Part shown: positions 1 through 7,321 of the stretch, piece by piece
Layout of the letters: every line of letters starts with the position of its first letter
How positions within the stretch are numbered: the first letter of the stretch is position 1
Origin: Bacilli bacterium
Lineage (GTDB): Bacteria; Bacillota_I; Bacilli_A; RF39; UBA660
Reading direction: 5' to 3'
Length of the DNA: 36,826 nucleotides
Assembly: GCA_017525035.1 (NCBI GenBank)
Contig: JAFXTH010000012.1
Span: 1 to 36,826, forward strand
Notes under the pieces: model-generated
Seen by the model: the letters and a program-made list of their open reading frames with translations, nothing else
Databases searched by the model: none
Told to the model about the DNA's origin: nothing
Program-made: the position numbers and the translations under genes

Positions 1-54
1 ATTTTTTTCTTTTCTTAATTTAGCAATAAATTTACCACTTTTATTTTGATCCAT
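1..54 (-). CDS. HTH (XRE-like) transcriptional regulator, N-terminal fragment
   Basis: Only the first 18 codons lie in the window; the gene runs off the left edge. It starts at the ATG at 52-54 (complement), with a GAGG-type ribosome site about ten bases upstream. The visible peptide begins MDQNKSGKFIAKLRKEKN, the usual first helix of Cro/CI-like HTH regulators (xxIGxFIAxLRKEKN, normally followed by LTQ). The DNA-binding helices are outside the window, so the family call rests on this opening alone. Confidence 0.6.
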   Translation of the reverse strand, partial: MDQNKSGKFIAKLRKEKN

Positions 55-237
55 TTTCTCACTTCCTCAAAAAAATATTATCATTTTTTATTAGTAATTA
101 ACACACACTATTGGTTTAATTTTATTTATATTATTATTTTACCATGAAAAGAGCTTATTTTTACATATACATGAATGATCGTAAGATTACTATGTTCCGA
201 GTTATCAATAGCCATAAATCGCCATTATTATATAAAC

Positions 238-263
238 AAAAAAACTAGTCAATTGACTAGTTT
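238..263 (-). terminator. Rho-independent terminator after tRNA-Arg(TCT)
   Basis: A perfect 22-base palindrome at 242-263 (arms AAACTAGTCAA/TTGACTAGTTT) is followed on the minus strand by a run of T (the A run at 238-244). It lies 12 bases past the tRNA 3' end. Confidence 0.8.
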
Positions 264-274
264 CTTTTCATAAA

Positions 275-351
<77 letters not shown>

Positions 352-396
352 ATGTATAACCCAGATACATATTGGATTATACAACAAATAAATGAA

Positions 397-1308
397 TTAT
401 TCAATAACTTTTATTGTTTTTTTTGTAATTTCTTCCCCATTAGCCTTAATAATTACCTTATTAACTTCATAATTAGCAAATACTGAATATATAACCTCTT
501 CAAGCATTTTATCATCACCTAAATAAATACAATTATTAAAATCTATTATCATCGTATCACTAACTATTTCATAATTTAATAACTTTATATTTTTATCTAA
601 CAAGCTTATTAAATTAGATTCATAAATATAATTACTAGATAACTCATCAATAATAATTTTAATCTTATCCCTATCATCACTTACATATTTAGTTATAGGC
701 ACGTAAAAATAATTATCATCTACATTATCTAAATAATAAATAACTACTTTAGAAACAAGTGATAAATCTTTAATAAAAAAGCGTTTATTTATTCCAAATT
801 CTTTAGTTATAATTTCTGGAATGTTTGAATAATAACCAGATATATTTTCGTTATCCACATATATAGAAACTCCATTAACACTAGATAATTCTAGCAAAGA
901 ATATGATATAGCTTCCACTACTTTCTCAATATCATCTTTTTTAATATTATAAAAATCTTTTGAAAAATTTAAGTGTAACATTCCTTCATCAAACAATACT
1001 TCTAATAGTTTAATATTTTTAGGTATCAACTGTCTAAATTTATTTGGAATTGTTGCATCATTTGATATAGTTAGTTTTTTTATAATATCTTTAACAACAT
1101 TAATTATATCCTTATCTTCTATCTTAAATTCTACTTTTGCTAATTGATCACTTTCATTTAATAAGTAAACAGATACATCTTTTGTATTTATATAATGATA
1201 TTCTTTTTTTATTTTATCTTTATTAGATGGAATCATACATATAGTTAATACGATGAAAAGTACAAAAGTAGTTATAATTATTTTTCTTAAAGCTTTCTTT
1301 TTTAACAT
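397..1308 (-). CDS. gerM: GerM-like sporulation protein, two GerMN domains
   Basis: Predicted 303-residue membrane-anchored protein. An N-terminal hydrophobic segment (about residues 5-25) is followed by two tandem GerMN-type domains (roughly 55-170 and 190-300). Family knowledge: B. subtilis GerM has two GerMN domains and helps assemble the SpoIIIAH-SpoIIQ channel between mother cell and forespore. Here it lies two genes downstream of a SpoIIIAH homologue, which fits. Bacillus GerM is a lipoprotein; here a Cys sits near the end of the hydrophobic segment (LTIC) but the -1 residue is Ile, so lipidation is doubtful. A GTG nine bases upstream overlaps the AGGTGA ribosome site (1314-1319); the ATG at 1306-1308 has correct spacing and is preferred. 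The gene begins 30 bases after the gerE stop, so co-transcription is likely. Confidence 0.8.
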   Translation of the reverse strand: MLKKKALRKIIITTFVLFIVLTICMIPSNKDKIKKEYHYINTKDVSVYLLNESDQLAKVEFKIEDKDIINVVKDIIKKLTISNDATIPNKFRQLIPKNIKLLEVLFDEGMLHLNFSKDFYNIKKDDIEKVVEAISYSLLELSSVNGVSIYVDNENISGYYSNIPEIITKEFGINKRFFIKDLSLVSKVVIYYLDNVDDNYFYVPITKYVSDDRDKIKIIIDELSSNYIYESNLISLLDKNIKLLNYEIVSDTMIIDFNNCIYLGDDKMLEEVIYSVFANYEVNKVIIKANGEEITKKTIKVIE

Positions 1309-1338
1309 TGAAGTCACCTAATAAATAATATGACTATT

Positions 1339-1542
1339 CTATATAGATAATTCTTTTAATTTAATAAGTTCAACAACTGCACCACTTCTACCTTTAACAC
1401 CTAGTTTTTGCATAGTATTTGATATATGGTTTCTAACTGTTTTTTCACTAATTGAAAGTTCTTCCGCTATTTCTTTTGTTGATTTATTCTCTATTAATAA
1501 ATTAAATATAGTTCGTTCTCTATTTGTTAATATGCTTTTTAT
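1339..1542 (-). CDS. gerE: GerE, LuxR-type mother-cell sporulation regulator (non-ATG start)
   Basis: A 67-residue HTH_LuxR protein that standard gene calling would miss. The product contains TNRERTIFNLL, then KEIAEELSISEKTVRNHISN and MQKLGVKGRSGAVVEL, close to identical in pattern to B. subtilis GerE (74 aa) and collinear to the end. GerE is the last regulator of the mother-cell programme, acting with sigma-K. There is no ATG, GTG or TTG in frame between the upstream stop codon (1570-1572) and the domain. The ribosome site AAAGGAG (complement of 1550-1556) is followed by in-frame ATT, ATT and ATA codons; ATA (1540-1542) has 7-base spacing and ATT (1543-1545) has 4. Either would be a rare start, of the kind known for infC (AUU). 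A sequencing error or recent loss of the start is the alternative. Flanked by spoIIIAH upstream and gerM downstream on the same strand. Confidence 0.85.
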   Translation of the reverse strand: MKSILTNRERTIFNLLIENKSTKEIAEELSISEKTVRNHISNTMQKLGVKGRSGAVVELIKLKELSI

Positions 1543-1560
1543 AATAATTCTCCTTTCAAT

Positions 1561-1590
1561 AAAAAATTCTCATAATATTTTATGAGAATT
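1561..1590 (-). terminator. Terminator between spoIIIAH and gerE
   Basis: Perfect 10-bp inverted repeat (1565-1574 with 1581-1590, six-base loop), followed on the minus strand by TTTTTT (1561-1566). All but two pairs are A-T, so it may leak into gerE, whose ribosome site begins a few bases further on. Confidence 0.65.
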
Positions 1591-1614
1591 ACTTTTATTG
1601 TTGATGGCATACAC

Positions 1615-2112
1615 CTATTTAAAGCTTACTGTAACATATACTTTTTCTTGATATTCATCTTGTATTGTTCGCATAATGTCATTAGCAAGTTTTACTGAAT
1701 GGGAATTAGTTACTCCTACTACACTTATTTCATTATTATTTACTTCTACAAAAGAATCAATATTGCAACAATCTTTTACTTTCTTTTCTAATCTTTCTTC
1801 TATGTTATAAATACTATTTAAATAATTTAACTTTTCATAAGCTTCATTTTTCTCATCAGTTGTTGCGTTAGAATTAGTAAGCACCGATTGCAAATTTTTC
1901 TTTTCTGTATCTCTTTGTTCCTCTTTATCAAGTCTTAAAGATACTAAGATATCACTTTCTTCTACTTCTAAACTTACCTTGTCTATTTCATCATTTTGTT
2001 TACTTACTTGCTCGCTTAACAATAAATCATTTGGCATAGTAATATAATAAACACTTAATACTAAAATTAATGAAAACAACGTCAAAAACCACAAATTATC
2101 TTTTCTTATCAT
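1615..2112 (-). CDS. spoIIIAH: SpoIIIAH-like stage III sporulation protein
   Basis: 165 residues. The N-terminus MIRKDNLWFLTLFSLILVLS continues into VYYITMP, matching the single transmembrane anchor and the LSVYYI motif of SpoIIIAH. A charged coiled-coil-like stretch (about 35-110) and a C-terminal YscJ/FliF-like ring-building fold (about 110-165) follow. In Bacillus, SpoIIIAH in the mother-cell membrane binds SpoIIQ of the forespore. It is shorter than the Bacillus protein (218 aa), mainly in the linker. The usual spoIIIAA-AG genes are not adjacent. The start has a good AGAGG site. The stop is followed by a terminator, then gerE and gerM. Confidence 0.8.
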   Translation of the reverse strand: MIRKDNLWFLTLFSLILVLSVYYITMPNDLLLSEQVSKQNDEIDKVSLEVEESDILVSLRLDKEEQRDTEKKNLQSVLTNSNATTDEKNEAYEKLNYLNSIYNIEERLEKKVKDCCNIDSFVEVNNNEISVVGVTNSHSVKLANDIMRTIQDEYQEKVYVTVSFK

Positions 2113-2143
2113 AATATTCCTCTTTCATTAAATAATATTTAAT

Positions 2144-2173
2144 AAAAAAAGAAATAGAACAATAAGCTCTATT
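2144..2173 (-). terminator. Terminator of the ynbB-like gene
   Basis: Stem 2153-2160 / 2166-2173 (AATAGAAC with GCTCTATT, one wobble), five-base loop, and a T run on the minus strand (A at 2144-2150). The stem includes the stop codon of the upstream gene. Confidence 0.75.
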
Positions 2174-3407
2174 CTTTTATTTTTTCAACTGCATACATAA
2201 CTGCTATTTTTCCGTAATTATATGTTAATCCACCTTGTTGATATGCAATGTATGGTTCTCTAATTGGACCATCACAACTCATTTCTATTGATGATCCTTG
2301 AGTAAATGCTCCGGCAGCCATTATTACTTGATCTGTGTATCCAGGCATATCCCATGGTAGTGGTACTGCATTAGAATCAATTGGACTACCAGCCTGAATT
2401 CCTTGGCAGTATTTAATTAATTTATCTTTATTGTGGAAAATTATATTTTGTACAATATCACATCTCTCATCATTGCATTTAGGTTCAACATCAAATCCTA
2501 GCTTTTCTAATACCTTACTTGTTAATACCGCTGTTTTTAAACTTGAACATACAACGCTTGGTGCCATAAATATCCCTTGAAGAAGTTGTTTGTTAATTCC
2601 TAAAGTAGGACCTACTTCTCTTCCTTCACCTGGTACAGTAAGTCTATCAGCAACTAAATCAATTAAATGTTTCTTACCTGCAACGTATGCACCATTTGGA
2701 GCAATACCTCCGCCTAAGTTTTTAATTAATGACCCTACAATAACATCTGCAGGATTTTCTATTTCTAAAGGTGACTTATCTTCGACAAATTCACAATAGC
2801 AATTATCAATCATGATAATTATATCTTCGTCTATTTCTCTAATAAACTTAATTACTTTATCTATTTTAGAAAGTACTATACTCTTTCTTGTTGAATATCC
2901 CTTAGATCTTTGTATTTCTATTACCTTTATTTTCTTTTCTTTTAATTTCTTTTCAATTGCCTCATAATCAAAATCATCATTTATTAGATCAATTTGCTCA
3001 TAATTAACATTAAATGACTTTAATGAACTTGGATTATCCACAATACCTATTACTTCATCTAAAGTATCATATGGCTTTCCACTTATACTTAATAAAGTAT
3101 CATTTGGTCTTAAAAGTGCAAATAAAGTTACTGTCAAAGCATGACTCCCTGATATAAATTGACTTCTAACAAGTGCATCTTCTGCTCCTAAAACTTCTGC
3201 AAAAACTTTCTCTATTGCATCGCGTCCAATATCGTTATAACCATATCCAGTAGTAGAGTTAAAATGAGCTTCAGATATGTTATTATTCTTAAAAGCATTT
3301 AATACTTTTAAACTATTTCTATCACATTTAGAATCTAATTCCTTAAATTCTTTTTCTACTTCTTTTTCACTTTCTTCAAATAGTTTTAATGTTTCTTCAC
3401 TTATCAT
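2169..3407 (-). CDS. ynbB: YnbB-like PLP-dependent enzyme (methionine gamma-lyase family, 'aluminium resistance protein')
   Basis: 412 residues, full length for the Met_gamma_lyase/Alum_res family (PF06838), fold type I PLP enzymes. Seen: GSHALT (87-92) that contacts the cofactor phosphate, Asp201 in the IMIDNCY segment expected to face the pyridine nitrogen, and Lys229 in GSLIKNLGGG as the Schiff-base lysine. C-S lyase activity on cysteine or methionine derivatives is the family assumption; the physiological substrate is not established even in Bacillus. The start codon overlaps the stop of the upstream SDR gene (ATGA at 3404-3407), so the two are translationally coupled. Confidence 0.85.
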   Translation of the reverse strand: MISEETLKLFEESEKEVEKEFKELDSKCDRNSLKVLNAFKNNNISEAHFNSTTGYGYNDIGRDAIEKVFAEVLGAEDALVRSQFISGSHALTVTLFALLRPNDTLLSISGKPYDTLDEVIGIVDNPSSLKSFNVNYEQIDLINDDFDYEAIEKKLKEKKIKVIEIQRSKGYSTRKSIVLSKIDKVIKFIREIDEDIIIMIDNCYCEFVEDKSPLEIENPADVIVGSLIKNLGGGIAPNGAYVAGKKHLIDLVADRLTVPGEGREVGPTLGINKQLLQGIFMAPSVVCSSLKTAVLTSKVLEKLGFDVEPKCNDERCDIVQNIIFHNKDKLIKYCQGIQAGSPIDSNAVPLPWDMPGYTDQVIMAAGAFTQGSSIEMSCDGPIREPYIAYQQGGLTYNYGKIAVMYAVEKIKE

Positions 3408-4114
3408 TTATTACCACCATCTATTCTTATTAATTCACCATTTATATAATTAGCATCATCACTTGCTAGAAACACTACTAAATTAGCAATGTCTTCACAA
3501 GTAGCAAATCTATTTAATAAAATATTTTCTTCTTCTGATTTTATAAACTCATTATTTAAACTTGCATCTAATTCTTTTATTTTATCTGTTAATATCCATC
3601 CAGGTAGAATTGCATTAACATTTACATAAGGCGCTAACTCCTTAGCCATTATCTTAGTTAACAGATTTAAACTAGCTTTAGAACAGTCATATTCAAGTGT
3701 TACTGGATCATATTTATCAATTGAATTATTACTAGAAATATTAATAATCTTCCCGTACTTGTTCTCATACATTAATTTACCTAACTCTCTACTTAATAAG
3801 AAAGGTCCAAATAAATTAACATCAAATACCTCTTTAAAGGAATCTCTTGTTTTTTCATCTACTGATGTATCATACTCAACAGCAGCATTATTAACAAGAA
3901 CATCTACTCCCCCATTTTCTTTGATATAAGAAACTAAATTATAAATATCTTCGTCACTTCTTAAATCACACTTAATGGAAGTACAATTATCCATACTTAT
4001 ATCTGGTAAAGTACTATGATAAGTATAATAAACTTTATATCCTTTATTTATGAAACTCTTAACAAGTTCTTTACCTAATCCCTTTGATCCACCTGTAATT
4101 AAAATGCTCTTCAT
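3404..4114 (-). CDS. SDR family NAD(P)-dependent oxidoreductase, FabG-like
   Basis: 236 residues, classical short-chain dehydrogenase. Rossmann motif TGGSKGLG (7-14), NNAA (75-78), catalytic Ser127/128 and the Tyr142-x3-Lys146 pair (YDCSK), then the C-terminal INGELIRIDGG typical of FabG-like enzymes. An in-frame start 63 bases further upstream has no ribosome site; the ATG at 4112-4114 follows GGTGA (4119-4123) with good spacing. Together with the overlapping YnbB-like gene it forms a two-gene operon. The substrate cannot be read from sequence; 3-oxoacyl-ACP reduction is one possibility but no other fatty-acid genes are adjacent. Confidence 0.8.
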   Translation of the reverse strand: MKSILITGGSKGLGKELVKSFINKGYKVYYTYHSTLPDISMDNCTSIKCDLRSDEDIYNLVSYIKENGGVDVLVNNAAVEYDTSVDEKTRDSFKEVFDVNLFGPFLLSRELGKLMYENKYGKIINISSNNSIDKYDPVTLEYDCSKASLNLLTKIMAKELAPYVNVNAILPGWILTDKIKELDASLNNEFIKSEEENILLNRFATCEDIANLVVFLASDDANYINGELIRIDGGNK

Positions 4115-4129
4115 AAAATCACCGAGCCT

Positions 4130-4158
4130 ATTATAACAAATATTACAAATAATTGAAA
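4130..4158 (-). promoter_or_regulatory. Promoter of the SDR-ynbB operon
   Basis: TTTCAA (4153-4158) - 17 bases - TATAAT (4130-4135) on the minus strand. The start codon is only 15 bases past the -10 box, so the leader would be about 8 nt and begin within the ribosome site. Confidence 0.5.
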
Positions 4159-4240
4159 GTGTTTGACACATTATCATGTTTATTTAATTGATATAGATAT
4201 ATTTCTATGATAAACTTTTCTTAGAATAGGACGTGATTAT

Positions 4241-4969
4241 ATGATAGAGTTAGTTAAAACATTAGTTATTATTATAATAGTATTATTATTTTTATTTTTA
4301 TGGGCATGGCCAATCTCATTTCCACTTCTTATCTATTACATATACAAAAAAAATAAAAATAAAAAGTACTTTAAAAGTACAGTTATAAATAAAGATAGAT
4401 ATCAAAACAATGGCTTTTTTAATAACATTCAAGATACCTATGTAGATATTAATGATTATAAACTTGAATGGTTTGGTACGAATGATATTGATGTATTAAA
4501 AAGACATTTCAGTAGCTTGTTCATTGATTTTGAAAGAGCTTTAAATAATCTTGATTATAATACTTTGTATAACATTTGTACTCCATCTTTATATGAATTA
4601 TATCATAGTGACTTAACTGTTAATCTAAAACTTGGAAATAAAAAAATAATAGATAATATTTCTATTGAAAAGATGGTTATTTATAATACAACTAAGAATG
4701 ATGAAGAACAAAAGGTATATATAATGCTTGAGATGAAAAGTAATAGTTACACAATGAATTCAAGTGGTAAGATAACAAGTGGTAGTCCAATGCTACCTGT
4801 AAAAGAAGAATTCATAGCCGTATTTGTTAAAAAATTAAAGAAAGCAAATGAAGGTCAATTAAGATGTCCTAACTGTGGTGCTACAGTAACATCTACAAAA
4901 TGTGAATACTGTAATACTGAGTTTAAGCAATATGAATTCAAAATTGATACAATCCGTAAGTTAGTTTAA
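4241..4969 (+). CDS. Membrane-anchored Tim44-like domain protein with C-terminal zinc ribbon
   Basis: 242 residues. One N-terminal membrane segment (about 7-34), then a basic linker. The middle domain (about 78-195, from the FGTNDIDVLKRHFSSLF region) has the layout of Tim44-like/NTF2-fold domains: helices followed by a beta sheet with lines such as EEQKVYIMLEMK. A C-terminal zinc ribbon has Cys209-x2-Cys212 and Cys221-x2-Cys224. Such proteins are common in Firmicutes and of unknown role; the fold suggests a protein or ligand binding module at the membrane. Ribosome site AGGACGTG. It stands alone on the plus strand between two minus-strand operons and ends in its own terminator. Confidence 0.6.
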   Translation: MIELVKTLVIIIIVLLFLFLWAWPISFPLLIYYIYKKNKNKKYFKSTVINKDRYQNNGFFNNIQDTYVDINDYKLEWFGTNDIDVLKRHFSSLFIDFERALNNLDYNTLYNICTPSLYELYHSDLTVNLKLGNKKIIDNISIEKMVIYNTTKNDEEQKVYIMLEMKSNSYTMNSSGKITSGSPMLPVKEEFIAVFVKKLKKANEGQLRCPNCGATVTSTKCEYCNTEFKQYEFKIDTIRKLV

Positions 4970-4996
4970 AGATATAATTATTTATATCTTTTTTTT
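4969..4996 (+). terminator. Terminator of the Tim44-like gene
   Basis: Stem 4969-4977 / 4982-4990 (AAGATATAA / TTATATCTT) with a four-base loop, then an unbroken T run to 4996. It starts on the last base of the stop codon. Confidence 0.8.
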
Positions 4997-5002
4997 ATGC
5001 AA

Positions 5003-5025
5003 TAAAAAAGATGCTTTAGCATCTT
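5003..5025 (-). terminator. Terminator of trxB
   Basis: Stem 5008-5014 / 5019-5025 (AAGATGC / GCATCTT), loop TTTA, T run on the minus strand (A at 5004-5009). It overlaps the trxB stop codon and lies back to back with the plus-strand terminator at 4969. Confidence 0.8.
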
Positions 5026-5938
5026 ATAAGTTATTAATATACTTTATTGCTTCTGTTGCTGCTACTGCACCATCTGATACAGCTGTAGTTAACTGCCTTA
5101 AACTTTTCTTTCTATTGTCTCCTGCTACAAATACTCCCTTTGTTTTTGTATGACAATCTTCACCAGCTTCTGCATATCCATATTCATCTAAATCTAATAA
5201 ATTTTCAAATATTTTATTTTCAGGTATTCTTCCTACTGCCACAAATAAACCATCAACTGCAATTGTTTTTATGCTTCCATCATTGTTTGTAACTTCGATA
5301 GATTCTAGCTTTTCATTTGCATTTAACTTTGTAACATTACTGTTATAAATAACATTTATATTATTCCTAGAATTTAATATCCCAATTGTTTTAACATCTG
5401 CTCTAAATTCATCTCTTCTATGAATTAAATATACCTCACTTGCCATGTCACTTAAATATATAGCATCCTCTAAAGCTGTGTTTCCGCCACCTACTACTGC
5501 AACATTTTTACCTTTATAAAAATGTCCATCGCAAGTAGCACAATAAGATACACCTTTCCCTAATAGACTATCTTCGTTTTCAAGACCTAGCTTTCTATTT
5601 GCACTTCCAACAGCTAATATAACTGCTTTGGATTTATATATTCCTTTATTAGTAATTACTTCTTTATAATCATCATTGTCCTTTATTTCAGTTACTTCCT
5701 GGAATTTGATTTCTGCTCCCAAGCCTTTTGCTTGATTATAAATCTTTGTTGCAAGATCAAAACCAGATATATGTTCTGCACTTGGATAATTTTCAATATC
5801 AAGTGTATTAATTATCTGACCACCATATGACATTTTATCAAGAACTAAAACCTTCTTTTCGGCCCTTCTTAAATAAATAGCTGATGTAAGTCCAGCTACT
5901 CCAGCACCTACAACTACGACATCATAAATATCATTCAT
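5024..5938 (-). CDS. trxB: Thioredoxin reductase (NADPH)
   Basis: 304 residues, full length. FAD-binding GAGVAG (11-16), redox-active Cys133-Ala-Thr-Cys136 followed by Asp137, NADPH motif GGGNTA (150-155) with the HRRDEFR segment that binds the 2'-phosphate, and a C-terminal FAD motif (GVFVAGD). It reduces thioredoxin with NADPH in the cytoplasm. Start chosen after a strong AAGGAGG. It begins 13 bases after the stop of the DMT transporter gene and its ribosome site partly overlaps that gap, so both are probably one transcript. No thioredoxin gene lies in this window, though a thioredoxin-fold lipoprotein is encoded at 22146. Confidence 0.95.
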   Translation of the reverse strand: MNDIYDVVVVGAGVAGLTSAIYLRRAEKKVLVLDKMSYGGQIINTLDIENYPSAEHISGFDLATKIYNQAKGLGAEIKFQEVTEIKDNDDYKEVITNKGIYKSKAVILAVGSANRKLGLENEDSLLGKGVSYCATCDGHFYKGKNVAVVGGGNTALEDAIYLSDMASEVYLIHRRDEFRADVKTIGILNSRNNINVIYNSNVTKLNANEKLESIEVTNNDGSIKTIAVDGLFVAVGRIPENKIFENLLDLDEYGYAEAGEDCHTKTKGVFVAGDNRKKSLRQLTTAVSDGAVAATEAIKYINNL

Positions 5939-5950
5939 ATATAAACCTCC

Positions 5951-6820
5951 TTATATGAGAGTAAATAAAATCAATAATAAAGTACATATTAAAATTGAAC
6001 TAATACATATACTTTCAACAAATGATAGCTTTTCCTTTAATACTTTTCTACTTAAGAAATTAGTTAATACTGAATACATTGAACCAATTGGCGTAACTAT
6101 AATAATATTACCAAAGCTCAAAGCAAAAGAGTTCAAAACATTACCTATTGGTGTTATACCAGTACCAAGCAATATATCCTTGTTTGGTTTTTTTAACTTA
6201 ACAGGAGTTACTCCAATGAACAACATGAACACACCACTTGTTAATAAATAAACGATTCCCTTATAAAAGTATAACTCATAAACAGAAAAATCACCAATAT
6301 AAGCACTCTTTTCAAAGCATATTGAAAATGCTACCAAAAGCATATAACACAATGAAAATATTACACCCTTTAATGGATGAGGAGCATTCTTTGTCTTTTT
6401 TTGTCTACTTGCAAGCATTACTATTGAAGATGCTATAACAATAGATAATAGTATTTCTACAACTCCTATGCTTTCCTTAAAAATTATTAATCCTAAAAAT
6501 ATATCTATAATTGGATATGCTGCCATTATTGGGCTAACTACTGATAATTTACCATTTGCTACTGCTATGTTTACTACGTATGATGCAAATAAATCACAAG
6601 CAATTATTGGTAAAAATACAAAGAAATGGTCAAAACTAAATGAACCAAATAATGATGCATTAAATATCAAAGCCACTAGCAAGTATAAAACTGATCTTGT
6701 TAGATACTGATATAAATATACATTGGCTCTATCTACGTTTCTAACTAAACGAGAATAACTTATTTCACCTAAAGACCAAAATATAGCCACTAACAATGCA
6801 AAGAATAATCCTAACAACAT
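5951..6820 (-). CDS. EamA/DMT superfamily transporter
   Basis: 289 residues with about ten predicted membrane segments arranged as two EamA repeats (about 1-137 and 150-289), the classic drug/metabolite transporter layout. The first half ends around VVEILLSIVIASSIVMLASRQ and the second opens at GVIFSLCYMLLVAF. Substrate unknown. An in-frame GTG nine bases upstream lies inside the AGGTG ribosome site, so the ATG at 6818-6820 is preferred. First gene of a likely two-gene transcript with trxB. Confidence 0.8.
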   Translation of the reverse strand: MLLGLFFALLVAIFWSLGEISYSRLVRNVDRANVYLYQYLTRSVLYLLVALIFNASLFGSFSFDHFFVFLPIIACDLFASYVVNIAVANGKLSVVSPIMAAYPIIDIFLGLIIFKESIGVVEILLSIVIASSIVMLASRQKKTKNAPHPLKGVIFSLCYMLLVAFSICFEKSAYIGDFSVYELYFYKGIVYLLTSGVFMLFIGVTPVKLKKPNKDILLGTGITPIGNVLNSFALSFGNIIIVTPIGSMYSVLTNFLSRKVLKEKLSFVESICISSILICTLLLILFTLI

Positions 6821-6851
6821 TCTATACACCTACTTTGCATAATAATTATAC

Positions 6852-6876
6852 AAAAAAAGATAGAAATAATCTACCT
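6852..6876 (-). terminator. Terminator of the ABC-operon lipoprotein gene
   Basis: Stem 6858-6864 / 6870-6876 with one G-U, five-base loop and seven T on the minus strand (A at 6852-6858). Directly beyond it is TATAAT (6845-6850), a likely -10 for the DMT-trxB transcript. Confidence 0.7.
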
Positions 6877-6900
6877 TATTTGCTATGCTTTACACTCACA

Positions 6901-7302
6901 TTAACGTACTACTTCGTATCTAAATCTTCCGTAAACAAACACGCCACATTCAAATTCAAATGAATATGTTGTACCATCTTTTACCGTAAATTTATGAACT
7001 GTTGTGTTATCTTCGCAAGATGCTCCTGTTGTGTTTTTAATCTTTACTTCACTAAGCATATTATATACACTTTCAATCGTTTCTCTATCAGTATAAGTTT
7101 TTCTAATATCACCAGCATATACAAATCTTATCTCTTCATATGAAACAATATCTTCAAGTTTTAAATCCTTATAACTATCAAGTTCCATAATTAATTTAAT
7201 TTCAGTATCATCTACTGGTTGATTAACAACATTTTCTTCTTTTTTTGAATTACAACCGACTAATAATAAACATGCGCATAAAAATATTAAAAACTTCTTC
7301 AT
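6901..7302 (-). CDS. Small lipoprotein, last gene of ABC transporter operon
   Basis: 133 residues. A type II signal peptide, MKKFLIFLCACLLLVGC, gives lipidation at Cys17. The mature part is soluble with no motif I can name; a Cys pair (SCEDN and FECGV regions) could form a disulphide. An upstream in-frame start 48 bases earlier lacks a ribosome site; the ATG at 7300-7302 follows GGAGTG. It begins 20 bases after the permease gene ends and is followed by a terminator, so it probably works with that transporter at the outer face of the membrane. Function unknown. Confidence 0.65.
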   Translation of the reverse strand: MKKFLIFLCACLLLVGCNSKKEENVVNQPVDDTEIKLIMELDSYKDLKLEDIVSYEEIRFVYAGDIRKTYTDRETIESVYNMLSEVKIKNTTGASCEDNTTVHKFTVKDGTTYSFEFECGVFVYGRFRYEVVR

Positions 7303-7321
7303 AAACACTCCTACATTTTTA

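Noticed and set aside
242..263. 22-base perfect palindrome as a protein-binding operator
   Set aside because: It is directly downstream of a tRNA and followed by a T run, which fits a terminator better.
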